DNA of 64,000 nt. Origin: Sporosarcina cascadiensis. Its GTDB lineage: Bacteria > Bacillota > Bacilli > Bacillales_A > Planococcaceae. The first letter of the stretch is position 1; each line of letters opens with the position of its first letter. Below, piece after piece: positions 24,199 to 33,490 of the stretch. The position numbers and the translations under genes are program-made. The DNA lies in contig NZ_WHVV01000004.1 of NCBI RefSeq assembly GCF_009650995.1, positions 124,001 to 188,000 on the forward strand, in the 5' to 3' direction. The notes beneath the pieces are model-generated. The model worked only from the letters and a program-made list of their open reading frames with translations, was not told the DNA's origin and did not search any database.

Positions 24199-24953
24199 TG
24201 TACAGCGCCTGCCTGCTGTCCGACTTTATTCGCCAGTTCTCCCAATGTTTCTTTTTGAATCGCGACCAGTCGCTCGATTCCCTGTTCTGCCAGCGTCAGT
24301 AAATCATTCATTTCAGCACGGGAAAATGTCGCTTCTTCTCCTGTTCCCTGGAGTTCGACAAATTGACCTGCTCCTGTCATGACAACATTCATATCCACAT
24401 CTGCCGAAGAATCTTCCACATAATCCAAATCGGTAATTAGCTGACCGTCAGCCAGCTTGCCTACACTTGTTGCAGCAAGAAAATCACGTACCGGGAATGT
24501 CGGCAGTTTCTTTTCAATCTGTAATTTATCGGCTGCAATCACCAACGCGACAAACGCACCTGTAATGGAAGACGTACGAGTCCCGCCGTCCGCTTGAATC
24601 ACATCACAATCGATCCAGATCGTCCGCTCACCAATCGCGTCCAGATCGACGACTGCACGCAAAGCACGTCCAATCAAACGCTGGATTTCCATCGTGCGAC
24701 CACCAACTTTCCCTCTGGAAGATTCGCGGATTGTCCGTTGGCCGGTCGCCCGTGGCAGCATGGAATACTCAGCTGAAATCCAGCCTTTTCCACTGCCGCG
24801 CAGGAAAGGAGGCACACGGTCTTCAATGGTTGCGGTACAAATCACTTTCGTATTGCCAACCGAAATCAGAACGGAGCCTTCCGGATGAATTAAATAATCC
24901 TTCTCAATCGTTACTGTCCGAATCTCTTCAGTTTCTCTGCCGTCATGTCTCAT
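24195..24953 (-). CDS. rph: Ribonuclease PH
   Basis: A 252-residue phosphorolytic 3'-5' exoribonuclease that trims tRNA 3' ends. It starts [12 protein letters not shown], typical of RNase PH, followed by [14 protein letters not shown], the phosphate-binding [27 protein letters not shown] and [21 protein letters not shown] with SD TGGAGG. It leads the rph-rdgB-yfcE operon. MurI, upstream on the same strand, ends with its own terminator. Confidence 0.95.
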   Translation of the reverse strand: MRHDGRETEEIRTVTIEKDYLIHPEGSVLISVGNTKVICTATIEDRVPPFLRGSGKGWISAEYSMLPRATGQRTIRESSRGKVGGRTMEIQRLIGRALRAVVDLDAIGERTIWIDCDVIQADGGTRTSSITGAFVALVIAADKLQIEKKLPTFPVRDFLAATSVGKLADGQLITDLDYVEDSSADVDMNVVMTGAGQFVELQGTGEEATFSRAEMNDLLTLAEQGIERLVAIQKETLGELANKVGQQAGAVQ

Positions 24954-25042
24954 AAAATATCCTCCATTTAAGTACAGTTTTTATTGTATTATTGACTTTT
25001 TATCAATTTAACATTCAATCCATCTTACCATAGGAACGTCAA

Positions 25043-25071
25043 AACCCGAAAACAAGTACTGTTTTCGGGTT
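25043..25071 (-). terminator. Terminator between murI and rph
   Basis: A perfect 12-bp stem AACCCGAAAACA/TGTTTTCGGGTT with loop AGTAC. On the minus strand it is followed by TTGACG, preceded by the murI stop at 25081. The U-tract is short, so some read-through into rph is possible. Confidence 0.7.
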
Positions 25072-25080
25072 CTAATTTTT

Positions 25081-25869
25081 TTAAAATGTTATGGAACGGA
25101 CATCAGGCTGCGGAATGCATAGCCAGTCTTCGACAATCGACCGGAACTTTTCGATGGAGCCTGTCGTATAAAAAACAGGCAGTTCTGCGCCAGCTGAAAC
25201 AATTTGCTGTTCCCGCAGAATTCTTTCTACGTCAATGACCGTTTCCACAGCAGATGAAATAATATGTTTTTGTCCATGAAAATGCTCTTCTATATGCTCT
25301 TGAAGCAGCGGGAAATGCGTGCAGCCAAGAATTACCGTATCAAACGAGCTTGCATGCAATGGCTGAAGCGCTTGATCCACTACCTTTTTCGCAGCAGACG
25401 AACGGTATTCTCCGCTCTCTACGATCGGAACGAATTCCGGACAAGCCAATGAATGCACCGCAGCTTCCGGCTCAAGATAATGGATCGCTTGGTCATACGC
25501 TCCGCTTTTCACTGTACCCAGTGTGCCCAGAACAGCGATTTCTCCCGTTACTGAAGCTTTCACCGCAGCGCGAGCCCCCGGCTGTATGACACCGATTATC
25601 GGGAAAGAAAACTGACTTCGTACTTTCTCTAATGCAACTGCCGTGGCAGTATTGCAAGCAATAACCAGCATTTTAACACCTAATTCTGCCAAGCTGCTGA
25701 CCATCTCCATAGTAAACTGCAATACTTCATCTGCAGTCCGAGGCCCGTATGGACAACGTGCATCATCGCCAATGTAAATAATGGGTTCATTCGGCAGATA
25801 CTTACGCAATTCTCTTACAACTGTCAATCCGCCGACTCCCGAATCAATAACTCCAATAGGTGCATTCAC
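25081..25869 (-). CDS. murI: Glutamate racemase
   Basis: A 262-residue PLP-independent racemase that makes D-glutamate for peptidoglycan. Conserved: IGVIDSGVGGLTVVRELRK, VIACNTATAV (first catalytic Cys) and LGCTHFPLL (second catalytic Cys). GTG start with SD GAGGG. It is nine bases after a MarR-family gene, the same arrangement as racE-ysmB in B. subtilis. Confidence 0.95.
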   Translation of the reverse strand: MNAPIGVIDSGVGGLTVVRELRKYLPNEPIIYIGDDARCPYGPRTADEVLQFTMEMVSSLAELGVKMLVIACNTATAVALEKVRSQFSFPIIGVIQPGARAAVKASVTGEIAVLGTLGTVKSGAYDQAIHYLEPEAAVHSLACPEFVPIVESGEYRSSAAKKVVDQALQPLHASSFDTVILGCTHFPLLQEHIEEHFHGQKHIISSAVETVIDVERILREQQIVSAGAELPVFYTTGSIEKFRSIVEDWLCIPQPDVRSITF

Positions 25870-25878
25870 TGTAATCCC

Positions 25879-26328
25879 TCAATCTCTCTTCATCTCTTCA
25901 TGTAATTTGGCAAGCAGAGTCGCAAACTGATGAATTTCTTTTTCATCATAGTTTATAAGGACATCCTGCAGATAATGCTGTCTTTTTTTTATAACTTCCT
26001 CGATAATCCGTTCACCCTCGGACAATAAATGAACACGAACAACTCGCCGATCCTTGTCATCCCGTACGCGTTTCACCAGCTGACTGCTTTCCATCCGGTC
26101 AACTAAATCTGTAGTCGTACTGAATGCCAAAAACATTTTATTGGATAAATCACCGATTGTCATATCGCCATGCTCCAGCAGCCATTGAAGAGCACTGAAT
26201 TGAGGAGGTGTAATCGTATAATTTTTTAGGATTTTACGTCCTTGCTCTTTTATAATTGCTGCAATATGGCGCAAGTCTTTTTCCATCAGCGCAATCTCAT
26301 GTAAAAGGCTTTTTTGTTCGTTCGACAA
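25879..26328 (-). CDS. MarR-family regulator (YsmB-like)
   Basis: A 149-residue winged-helix protein. YTITPPQFSALQWLLEHGDM and TIGDLSNKMFLAFSTTTDLV (recognition helix) are followed by the wing DDKDRRVVRVHLLSEGE. TTG start; SD GGGAG is nine bases upstream. It is cotranscribed with murI and follows gerE, as ysmB does in B. subtilis. Targets are unknown. Confidence 0.85.
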   Translation of the reverse strand: MSNEQKSLLHEIALMEKDLRHIAAIIKEQGRKILKNYTITPPQFSALQWLLEHGDMTIGDLSNKMFLAFSTTTDLVDRMESSQLVKRVRDDKDRRVVRVHLLSEGERIIEEVIKKRQHYLQDVLINYDEKEIHQFATLLAKLHEEMKRD

Positions 26329-26478
26329 AAAATCAGCTCCCTGAAATGATTCCTGTCTCTACATTGTACCTTTTTCATTGATGAACGCAATAGTTTTACA
26401 TGTATTATTCTGAGAGTGAAGCATTCCGCATACACCTATTGTCAATCAACCACGTTTTGGCGTGATACAGTGATCTCT

Positions 26479-26700
26479 TTAATTAAGTTTTAACTCTCCT
26501 AACCGCAGCAGTTCTACGATAGCTTGTGCTCTGCCTGATACACCCAGCTTCTGAATCGTATTGGATATATGATTCCGAACAGTTTTTTCACTGATCGTCA
26601 GCTGTCCTGCAATTTCTTTTGTCGTAAAATCAGCAACGAGTAATGTGAAAATCTGTCGTTCTCGATTCGTCAATAAAGAACGATTCTGCATTTCATCCAA
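26479..26700 (-). CDS. gerE: Spore-stage transcription factor GerE
   Basis: A 73-residue LuxR/FixJ-type HTH protein made of the DNA-binding domain only, like B. subtilis GerE (74 residues). LLTNRERQIFTLLVADFTTK, EIAGQLTISEKTVRNHISN (recognition helix) and AQAIVELLRLGEL match GerE. It controls late mother-cell genes such as coat genes together with sigma-K. TTG start with SD AGGAGGGG. A sigma-K-like promoter lies directly upstream (26731-26758). Its presence is strong evidence for endospore formation. Confidence 0.92.
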   Translation of the reverse strand: MDEMQNRSLLTNRERQIFTLLVADFTTKEIAGQLTISEKTVRNHISNTIQKLGVSGRAQAIVELLRLGELKLN

Positions 26701-26730
26701 GATGCGCCCCTCCTCTTTACGCTTTCACCT

Positions 26731-26758
26731 TAGGATATGTGAGCGGGGGCGCGTCTGT
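26731..26758 (-). promoter_or_regulatory. Sigma-K-type promoter of gerE
   Basis: Minus strand CATATCCTA fits the -10 consensus CATAnnnTA, and AC (26757-26758) lies 17 bases upstream, as in the sigma-K -35. In B. subtilis gerE is transcribed by sigma-K RNA polymerase. The element ends about 30 bases before the TTG start. Confidence 0.55.
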
Positions 26759-26767
26759 GTAGGCTTT

Positions 26768-27217
26768 TTAAGCATACTGAAGGAACACTTTCTTTTCTTC
26801 CTCAGACCAGGCGACCGGTCTTCCGGTTCCTTTGTTAATCTGAACAACTGTTCCTCTGCCGGTAAAGACGATTTCATTCTTAGTATTCTTTCCCATATAA
26901 TGAAGATCAACAGATGTCGTCCCTAATGAATTGGCTTTTACAAAAATCTTTAATTTTTCATCAAAGAATATTTGTTTTACAAAGTCACATTGCAAATCAG
27001 CAACAACCGGAATTACTTCAGGATCCCGCTTCATCTCATCCATCACTTTTGTAAGGGTTTGTAAATACTGTATCCGTGCGTCTTCGAAGTAAACAAAAAC
27101 CTTTGTATTATTCAAATGACCAAACATATCAGTATCTGAAAAACGCACTGGTATTTCTGTATGGAAAGAGAATTCACTCTCCCATGTTTGTAAGTCCTCA
27201 ATATAATTTGCTCTCAT
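26768..27217 (-). CDS. Hotdog-fold acyl-CoA thioesterase (YsmA-like)
   Basis: A 149-residue thioesterase of the 4-hydroxybenzoyl-CoA thioesterase group. The signature IPVRFSDTDMFGHLNNTKVF carries the catalytic Asp (about residue 24). It also has ARIQYLQTLTKV and VTGRGTVVQINKGTGRPVAW-like ends. It hydrolyses acyl-CoA. The frame reaches a TTG at 27238, but ATG 27217 has GGGG eight bases upstream and starts at the homologous residue. A strong promoter with a FadR-like site lies upstream, linking it to fatty-acid degradation. Confidence 0.85.
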   Translation of the reverse strand: MRANYIEDLQTWESEFSFHTEIPVRFSDTDMFGHLNNTKVFVYFEDARIQYLQTLTKVMDEMKRDPEVIPVVADLQCDFVKQIFFDEKLKIFVKANSLGTTSVDLHYMGKNTKNEIVFTGRGTVVQINKGTGRPVAWSEEEKKVFLQYA

Positions 27218-27239
27218 GCCAACATCCCCTTCTCCCAAC

Positions 27240-27257
27240 TGAATGAATATTCATTTA
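27240..27257. promoter_or_regulatory. FadR box upstream of the thioesterase gene
   Basis: Minus strand TAAATGAATATTCATTCA matches the Bacillus FadR consensus TGAATGAnTAnTCATTCA with one mismatch. It lies just downstream of the -10 TATAAT, a position that would block transcription. Confidence 0.65.
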
Positions 27258-27261
27258 TTTT

Positions 27262-27289
27262 ATTATAGCAAAAAAACATTTTACGTCAA
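27262..27289 (-). promoter_or_regulatory. Sigma-A promoter of the thioesterase gene
   Basis: Minus strand TTGACG (27284-27289), a 16-base spacer, and a perfect TATAAT (27262-27267). The FadR box follows four bases later. Confidence 0.75.
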
Positions 27290-27349
27290 TGACTTCATCC
27301 ATTCGCTAATTCAGCATATATATATTTTCCAAACAACTTTGCACAAAGT

Positions 27350-27379
27350 AAAAAACGGCTTGCCGCAAAGGCAAGCCGT
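27350..27379 (-). terminator. Terminator of the sdhCAB operon
   Basis: A perfect 10-bp stem ACGGCTTGCC/GGCAAGCCGT, followed on the minus strand by TTTTTTAC, 12 bases after the sdhB stop. Confidence 0.85.
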
Positions 27380-27390
27380 CTTAACTGTAA

Positions 27391-28176
27391 TCAGTCTACT
27401 TGATGGTCACTTCCGAAGAAGTTTTTAAACATTTGGATAGTTGTAGCTCGGCCAATTGCACCGATTGACGTAGTCAAAGGAATTCCTTTCGGGCAGGCAA
27501 CTACACAGTTTTGTGAGTTACCGCACTCCGTGATTCCTCCGTCAGACATAACCGTTGCCAGACGCTCATCTTTATTCATAGCGCCAGTTGGATGTGAATT
27601 AAAAAGACGTACTTGAGACATTAAGGCAGGTCCCATGAAGTTTGTCTTGTCATTTACGTTTGGACATGCTTCCAGACATACACCGCAAGTCATACATTTA
27701 GATAATTCATAAGCCCATTGACGCTTACGCTCAGGCATACGGGGTCCTTCGCCTAAATCATATGTTCCGTCAATCGGAACCCAAGCTTTAATCCGTTTCA
27801 ATGAATCAAACATGAATTCACGGTCCACGATCAAGTCACGGACAACAGGGAAAGTACGCATAGGCTCAAGTTTGATCGGCTGTGTCAATTGGTCTACGAG
27901 CGCTGTACAAGACTGGCGCGGACGTCCGTTGATAACCATAGAACAAGCACCGCATACTTCTTCCAGACAGTTCATATCCCAGTTAACAGGCGTTGTTTTC
28001 TCACCTTTTGCGTTTACAGGGTTTCGTCTGATTTCCATGAGTGCCGAAATAACGTTCATATTCGGACGGTATGGAACTTCAAAACGTTCTGTATATGGGG
28101 TAGAAGTTGCAGTATCTTGGCGCTGAATATCAAACACGACTGTTTTAGTCGCCGTTGCTGTTTGTTGTTCACTCAC
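27391..28176 (-). CDS. sdhB: Succinate dehydrogenase iron-sulfur subunit
   Basis: A protein of 261 residues carrying the 2Fe-2S, 4Fe-4S and 3Fe-4S clusters. Cys motifs: CLEEVCGACSMVINGRPRQSC near the N-terminal ferredoxin domain, CMTCGVCLEACP, and later ECGNSQNCVVACPKGIP. It passes electrons from SdhA flavin to the SdhC haem. GTG at 28176 is nine bases from SD AAAGGAG and gives an N-terminus like MSEQ..., as in B. subtilis; the TTG at 28185 overlaps the SD. It begins five bases after sdhA. Confidence 0.93.
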   Translation of the reverse strand: MSEQQTATATKTVVFDIQRQDTATSTPYTERFEVPYRPNMNVISALMEIRRNPVNAKGEKTTPVNWDMNCLEEVCGACSMVINGRPRQSCTALVDQLTQPIKLEPMRTFPVVRDLIVDREFMFDSLKRIKAWVPIDGTYDLGEGPRMPERKRQWAYELSKCMTCGVCLEACPNVNDKTNFMGPALMSQVRLFNSHPTGAMNKDERLATVMSDGGITECGNSQNCVVACPKGIPLTTSIGAIGRATTIQMFKNFFGSDHQVD

Positions 28177-28181
28177 TTTTG

Positions 28182-29936
28182 TCAATCTCCTTTCTTCGCT
28201 GAATAATCGCGTATACGTGGAGGAATTAGAGAAGTATCTACTTCTTCATACGTGATAATCGGAGCAGATACTCCGTCAAATTTCGCCATCGTCGTTTTCA
28301 AGAAATTCTCGTCATCACGATTCGGGAAGTCCGGCTTAAAGTGTGCGCCGCGGCTTTCATCACGCATTAATGCGCCGATCGTTATGACGCGTGCAAGGTA
28401 CAGCATGTTTTTCAACTGACGTGTAAACATAGCTCCCTGGTTAGACCATTGCTGTGTATCCGTCATGCTGATATTTTCATAGCGCTCCAGCAGCTCAACA
28501 ATTTTCTCGTCGGTTGCTTTAAGCTTATCATTGAAACGAACAACAGTAACGTTATCCGTCATTAACTCTCCAAGCTCTCTATGGATAACATACGCATTTT
28601 CCGTACCGTCCATTTTAAGCAGGTCTTCCCATTTCTGCTGCTCTTCCTGAATTGCCGCATCATAAATATCATTTGGCAGTTCATCAGCCGTGCGCTTCAG
28701 ATGCTTCATATAATCGATGGCGTTCGGGCCAGCGACCATACCGCCGTAGATGGCAGAAAGCAAGGAGTTGGCGCCCAGACGGTTTGCACCGTGCTGTGAG
28801 AAATCACATTCCCCTGCTGCAAATAAACCTGGAATACTCGTCTGCTGATGATCATCAACCCATAATCCACCCATTGAATAGTGAACAGCCGGGAAGATTT
28901 TCATCGGTACTTTACGAGGGTCGTCCCCTGTGAACTTCTCATAAATCTCAATGATTCCGCCAAGCTTGACGTCTAATTCATGTGGATCCTTATGAGAAAG
29001 GTCCAAGTACACCATGTTTTCTCCGTTGATACCTAATTTTTGGTTTACGCAGACATCAAAAATTTCACGTGTCGCAATGTCACGTGGCACTAGATTACCA
29101 TAGTCCGGATACTTTTCTTCAAGGAAGTACCAAGGTTTTCCGTCTTTATAAGTCCAGATCCGTCCGCCTTCACCACGAGCAGATTCACTCATCAGACGAA
29201 GCTTATCGTCTCCGGGAATTGCTGTCGGGTGAATTTGAATGAATTCGCCGTTCGCGTAAGATGCACCTTGCTGATATACGATAGAAGCAGCAGAACCTGT
29301 ATTAATAACAGAGTTCGTAGATTTACCGAAAATGATTCCTGGTCCGCCGGTAGCCATGATGACAGCATCCGCTTTGAAAGCCTGGATCTCCATTGTCTTC
29401 AGGTTTTGTGCTTTGATTCCACGACAAACTCCCTCTTCATCTTTAATGATTCCGAGGAATTCCCAGTGTTCATATTTCTGTACTAATCCCGATACTTCAT
29501 GGGATCGCACCTGCTCATCAAGAGCATATAGTAACTGCTGTCCAGTAGTAGCACCTGCATACGCTGTACGGTGGTGAAGTGTACCGCCGAAACGACGGAA
29601 ATCCAAAAGACCTTCTGGTGTACGGTTAAACATAACGCCCATACGGTCAAGCAAGTGGATGATTCCAGGAGCTGCTGCCGTCATTGCCTGCACTGGTTTT
29701 TGATTCGCTAGAAAGTCTCCGCCGTATACTGTATCGTCAAAGTGAATATCGACCGAGTCGCCTTCACCTTTTGTATTTACAGCACCGTTAATGCCGCCCT
29801 GGGCACATACGGAGTGGGAACGTTTCACTGGAACCAGCGAGAACAAGTCAACCGGTGTGCCAGCTTCTGCTGCTTTGATGGTAGCCATTAAACCGGCCAA
29901 TCCCCCACCGACGACAATCAATCTGCCTTTTGCCAT
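28182..29936 (-). CDS. sdhA: Succinate dehydrogenase flavoprotein subunit
   Basis: A 584-residue FAD protein that oxidises succinate to fumarate. FAD site IVVGGGLAGLMATI, the flavin-attachment region RSHSVCAQGGINGA with its His, the catalytic SESARGEGGRIWTY, and C-terminal RDESRGAHFKPDFP are all present. ATG 29936 with SD GGAG is used here; the frame extends six codons further upstream with no better signal. Sits between sdhC and sdhB. Confidence 0.95.
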   Translation of the reverse strand: MAKGRLIVVGGGLAGLMATIKAAEAGTPVDLFSLVPVKRSHSVCAQGGINGAVNTKGEGDSVDIHFDDTVYGGDFLANQKPVQAMTAAAPGIIHLLDRMGVMFNRTPEGLLDFRRFGGTLHHRTAYAGATTGQQLLYALDEQVRSHEVSGLVQKYEHWEFLGIIKDEEGVCRGIKAQNLKTMEIQAFKADAVIMATGGPGIIFGKSTNSVINTGSAASIVYQQGASYANGEFIQIHPTAIPGDDKLRLMSESARGEGGRIWTYKDGKPWYFLEEKYPDYGNLVPRDIATREIFDVCVNQKLGINGENMVYLDLSHKDPHELDVKLGGIIEIYEKFTGDDPRKVPMKIFPAVHYSMGGLWVDDHQQTSIPGLFAAGECDFSQHGANRLGANSLLSAIYGGMVAGPNAIDYMKHLKRTADELPNDIYDAAIQEEQQKWEDLLKMDGTENAYVIHRELGELMTDNVTVVRFNDKLKATDEKIVELLERYENISMTDTQQWSNQGAMFTRQLKNMLYLARVITIGALMRDESRGAHFKPDFPNRDDENFLKTTMAKFDGVSAPIITYEEVDTSLIPPRIRDYSAKKGD

Positions 29937-29981
29937 TATTGTTTCACTCCTCAATTATTCATGATTTCATTAGTTGGTTAA

Positions 29982-30590
29982 TTATACAAATGCCAGAAGT
30001 GCCTGAATACCGATCACTGACAGCACTAAGAATACGATCATTGTAATATAAGAAACAATCTTTTGTGAGTTTGGTGACTGCGCAATACCCCAAGTGACAC
30101 AGAAAGACCAGAGTCCGTTTGCCAAGTGGAAAGTCGCAGACAAAATACCGGCGATGTAGAATACAAGCATGAGTGGATTCGATAAGATATCCGCCATCAT
30201 GTTAAAATCTACTGTTGCGCCAAGCGCTTTTTGAATACGTGTTTCGTACACATGCCATGCGATAAAGATCACAAGGAATACACCGGTGAAACGCTGAAGC
30301 GTAAACATCCAGTTACGGAAAGTACCGTAATGGCCCACGTTGTATTTGGCAGAAAATGCTATGTACACCCCGTAAAAAGCGTGGAACATTAATGGTATAT
30401 AGATAATAAACCATTCCAAAAATGTAACAAACGGCAAGTTACCCATGAAGTTAGATGCATTGTTGAATGCTTCTTCACCGCGCGTTGCAAAGTGGTTGAC
30501 GACTAAGTGTTGGGCAACAAAAAGTCCAACTGGAATAACCCCGAGCAACGAATGTAGACGGCGAATGAAAAAATCTGATTCTTTCGACAA
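29982..30590 (-). CDS. sdhC: Succinate dehydrogenase cytochrome b558 subunit
   Basis: A 202-residue membrane anchor with five transmembrane helices and the conserved haem-ligand His residues (for example RRLHSLLG near residue 13, QHLVVNHF, MFHAFYG, AWHVYET and FHLANG). This is the Bacillus type with two haems and no SdhD. It carries electrons to menaquinone. TTG start with SD GGGAGGG seven bases upstream. First gene of sdhCAB; promoter at 30697-30725. Confidence 0.93.
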   Translation of the reverse strand: MSKESDFFIRRLHSLLGVIPVGLFVAQHLVVNHFATRGEEAFNNASNFMGNLPFVTFLEWFIIYIPLMFHAFYGVYIAFSAKYNVGHYGTFRNWMFTLQRFTGVFLVIFIAWHVYETRIQKALGATVDFNMMADILSNPLMLVFYIAGILSATFHLANGLWSFCVTWGIAQSPNSQKIVSYITMIVFLVLSVIGIQALLAFV

Positions 30591-30696
30591 GTTTTTACCC
30601 TCCCTTATTTTTGAGATCTTCCTGATGAATGCAGATTCTCTCTATAGCTGCACTTCCTCGGTATCTCTCTTCGTGGTACAATATGATAACATGTAC

Positions 30697-30725
30697 ATTG
30701 TACTCCTCTGTATGTGGCAGGTCAA
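30697..30725 (-). promoter_or_regulatory. Sigma-A promoter of sdhCAB
   Basis: Minus strand TTGACC (30720-30725), a 17-base spacer, and TACAAT (30697-30702). An inverted repeat GTACAAT ... ATTGTAC (30677-30704) begins at the -10 and extends downstream. It could be an operator or a leader hairpin. Confidence 0.65.
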
Positions 30726-30814
30726 GATGCTGTCAATTTTTTATCCTTTATTGTGATTTTTCCAAAAATTGCTCTGATCTTGCAAGAATTTTTTTTTGAA
30801 AGGATTGTAAACCA

Positions 30815-31222
30815 TTGAATACTCAACAGACAGAAGCCACGAACTTTGGTTATAACCTGATGCGGGATCATTTACTGCCCACTTTACTGGGCAAACATGA
30901 AGATGAAATACTCTATTGGCTGGGAAAAGATATGGCCAGAAAGTTCCCGGTCCTGTCCCTTGAAGAACTGCCAGCTTTTTTTAAAGAAGCCGGCTGGGGG
31001 CAGCTCACTATGGACAAAACAATAAAACACGAAATTCACTACATCTTACATAACAGCAGCCTGCTCGAGCTATCAGGAGGTTCCTGCTCACTCGAAGCCG
31101 GCTTTTTGGCTGAACAGCATCAAAAAGTAAATGGATATGTAACAGAGTGTTACGGAGAAAAAATGCCAAAAGAATCATTCATACATTTTATTGTAAAAGG
31201 TGATCCTAAATCTGTACTGTGA
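30815..31222 (+). CDS. yslB: YslB family protein (DUF2507)
   Basis: A 135-residue soluble protein of the DUF2507 family. It has NFGYNLMRDHLLPTLLGKHE, ILYWLGKDMARKFP and a GGSCSLEAGFLAEQHQ segment, features of YslB. The fold resembles 4-vinyl-reductase-like ligand-binding proteins; the function is unknown. TTG start with SD AAAGGA. It lies between sdhC and uvrC as in B. subtilis, though lysC is missing between it and uvrC. Confidence 0.82.
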   Translation: MNTQQTEATNFGYNLMRDHLLPTLLGKHEDEILYWLGKDMARKFPVLSLEELPAFFKEAGWGQLTMDKTIKHEIHYILHNSSLLELSGGSCSLEAGFLAEQHQKVNGYVTECYGEKMPKESFIHFIVKGDPKSVL

Positions 31223-31248
31223 AACCCCCGGCTCAAGTCAGGGGGTTT
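31222..31248. terminator. Bidirectional terminator between yslB and uvrC
   Basis: AAACCCCC/GGGGGTTT hairpin with an 11-base loop. It covers the 16-base gap between the two convergent stop codons and runs into the uvrC end. Confidence 0.7.
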
Positions 31249-33031
31249 CCTTCTGTTCACTCTGCTGAAAATGTGCAATTAGTTTTTCAGCCACTTTTAC
31301 AGGCAATCCAGCTTCTTGCAGTTGCTCTTCAGACGCCTCGCGGATTGCTTTAACCGTTTTGAAATGTTTTAATAACTGTTGTTTGCGCTTAGGGCCGACT
31401 CCTTCAATACCATCCAATGAAGATGTCAAAGAAGATGCACCCCTGCGCTGTCGGTGGAACGTAATTGCAAATCTGTGCACTTCATCCTGAACGCGCTGCA
31501 ACAAATAAAATGCTTCGCTTGTTTTCTTTAACGCAACGATTTCAGGAGGATTACCGTAAAGCAGCTGTGCAGTATTATGTTTATCGTCTTTCGCCAGACC
31601 TGCAATCGGTATCTCTAACCCTAACTCATCTTCTAAAACTTCCCTGGCAATCTCCATCTGTCCTTTTCCGCCATCTATGACTATCAAGTCAGGTAATGGC
31701 AGATGATCTTTCAGAACACGTGTGTACCTTCGTCTGATTACTTCACGCATTGCACCGTAATCATCATGCGCAGCGGCAGTTTTTGTTTTATACTTCCGGT
31801 AATCTTTACGGTTCGGCCTGCCGTCAATAAATGAAATCATTGCGGATACCGGCTCTACGCCATGTGTATGTGAATTATCGAATGCTTCGATGCGAAGCGG
31901 CGTGCTGATGGACATGGCCCGCCCTAATTCTTCACAGGCTCCAATTGTCCGCTCTTCCTGCCGTTCAATCAGTTGGAATTTTGCACTCAGCGCTATATCA
32001 GCATTTTTATTAGCCAGCTTAACGAGTTCTTTCTTTTTTCCTCTCTGCGGTACGTAGACATTGGTATTCAGCAGTTGCTGAGCAAGTTCCAAGTCGGCGC
32101 TTTCAGGCAGGTGGATCTCTTTCGGCAGAAGATGCTGTGCCTCTCCATAAAAACGCCCTAAGAATGTTAGCAGTTCATCTTCAGGATCCTGATAGGCAGG
32201 AAAAATAGATACATCGCGCTCAATCATCTTACCTTGCCGGACGAAGAAAACTTGAACACACATCCAGCCCTTATCGACTGCATAGCCAAAAATATCCCGG
32301 TCGGTGAAATCGTTGGCATTCATATTTTGCTTTTCCATAACCGTTTCAATGTTTGTGATCTGATCACGGTATTCTTTTGCACGTTCGAATTCCAATTGCT
32401 CAGCAGCTTCATTCATTTTCTGCTGCAATTCTTTCTTCACTTCTTTATAGCCGCCACTTAGAAATCGGCTGATGTCAGCAATCATTTCGGTATAGGCTTC
32501 CGCCGGCACTTCTTTTATGCAGGGAGCCAAACATTGACCGATATGATAATACAGACAGGCACGTGCCGGGATGGTTTGGCACTTACGATAAGGATACAAA
32601 CGGTCAAGCAGTTTTTTCGTTTCATGTGCTGCTGTCGCATTCGGGTACGGGCCGAAATATTTCCCCGATTTCTTATTCACTTTTCTTGTAATGATGAGTT
32701 TCGGATGACGCTCATTAGTGATCTTCAAATAAGGATACGTTTTGTCATCCTTCAGCATAATATTGTATTTGGGATCATATTTCTTAATCATATTTAATTC
32801 AAGAATCAGCGCTTCGATTTCCGAATTGGTGATGATATATTCAAAGTCCTCAATTTCGCCGACCAGCCGTTGTGTTTTACCGTCATGGGAGCCTGTGAAA
32901 TAGCTGCGGACACGATTTTTCAGTACTTTCGCTTTTCCTACATAAATCACGGTGTCCTGACGATCCTTCATTAAATAACAGCCGGGCAGTTCAGGGAGGA
33001 TCGATAACTTATTTTCAATAATTTCATTCAT
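31238..33031 (-). CDS. uvrC: UvrABC nuclease subunit C
   Basis: A 597-residue nucleotide-excision repair nuclease. N-terminal GIY-YIG domain ([20 protein letters not shown]), a UVR motif ([15 protein letters not shown] near residue 218), the RNase H-like second nuclease ([11 protein letters not shown] with catalytic Asp), and tandem HhH motifs at the C-terminus ([17 protein letters not shown]). It makes both incisions around lesions. The frame begins at GTG 33040; ATG 33031 is six bases from SD TAGGTG and is preferred. Confidence 0.95.
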   Translation of the reverse strand: MNEIIENKLSILPELPGCYLMKDRQDTVIYVGKAKVLKNRVRSYFTGSHDGKTQRLVGEIEDFEYIITNSEIEALILELNMIKKYDPKYNIMLKDDKTYPYLKITNERHPKLIITRKVNKKSGKYFGPYPNATAAHETKKLLDRLYPYRKCQTIPARACLYYHIGQCLAPCIKEVPAEAYTEMIADISRFLSGGYKEVKKELQQKMNEAAEQLEFERAKEYRDQITNIETVMEKQNMNANDFTDRDIFGYAVDKGWMCVQVFFVRQGKMIERDVSIFPAYQDPEDELLTFLGRFYGEAQHLLPKEIHLPESADLELAQQLLNTNVYVPQRGKKKELVKLANKNADIALSAKFQLIERQEERTIGACEELGRAMSISTPLRIEAFDNSHTHGVEPVSAMISFIDGRPNRKDYRKYKTKTAAAHDDYGAMREVIRRRYTRVLKDHLPLPDLIVIDGGKGQMEIAREVLEDELGLEIPIAGLAKDDKHNTAQLLYGNPPEIVALKKTSEAFYLLQRVQDEVHRFAITFHRQRRGASSLTSSLDGIEGVGPKRKQQLLKHFKTVKAIREASEEQLQEAGLPVKVAEKLIAHFQQSEQKETP

Positions 33032-33045
33032 TATTTTCACCTACT

Positions 33046-33077
33046 AAAAGACCGGGTGGCTGTATCAGCTCCCGGTC
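33046..33077 (-). terminator. Terminator after trxA
   Basis: Minus strand GACCGGG ... CCCGGTC hairpin with a 13-base loop, followed by TTTT. It is just downstream of trxA and just before uvrC. Confidence 0.6.
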
Positions 33078-33085
33078 TCTGGTAA

Positions 33086-33400
33086 TTACGCGTGTTTTTC
33101 AACTAATTGTGCAAGAGCTTCTTTCGGCTGGAATCCGACAACCTTCTCTGCAACTTCTCCATCTTTAAATAGAAGAAGAGTCGGGATAGACATAATTCCA
33201 AACTGGCTGGCTGTTGCCTGGTTATCATCAACGTTTACTTTGACGATATTCGCTTTTCCTTCTACTTCGCCCGAAAGTTCTTCAAGCACAGGAGCGATCA
33301 TTTTACATGGCCCGCACCAAGGCGCCCAAAAATCTACAAGTACTACGCCCTCTTTAATGTTTTCAGCAAAATTCGCATCTGTTGCATTAATAATTGCCAT
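33086..33400 (-). CDS. trxA: Thioredoxin
   Basis: A 104-residue classical thioredoxin with [20 protein letters not shown] (WCGPCK active site at about residue 29), the conserved cis-Pro in MSIPTLLLF, and GFQPKEAL. The cytosolic dithiol reductant for ribonucleotide reductase, Msr enzymes and others. ATG with SD AAAGGAGG. A possible extended -10 promoter is at 33437-33445. Confidence 0.96.
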   Translation of the reverse strand: MAIINATDANFAENIKEGVVLVDFWAPWCGPCKMIAPVLEELSGEVEGKANIVKVNVDDNQATASQFGIMSIPTLLLFKDGEVAEKVVGFQPKEALAQLVEKHA

Positions 33401-33436
33401 TAGTAATTTCCTCCTTTAATCTACCACTATATTTGC

Positions 33437-33445
33437 ATTATATCA
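33437..33445 (-). promoter_or_regulatory. Extended -10 promoter of trxA
   Basis: Minus strand TGATATAAT, an extended -10 (TGnTATAAT), 37 bases before the trxA start. No good -35 is visible, which is normal for this class. Confidence 0.45.
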
Positions 33446-33490
33446 TGGAGGTATCATAGGGGCTAAAAAAATGCTTACACTTCAATTCGC

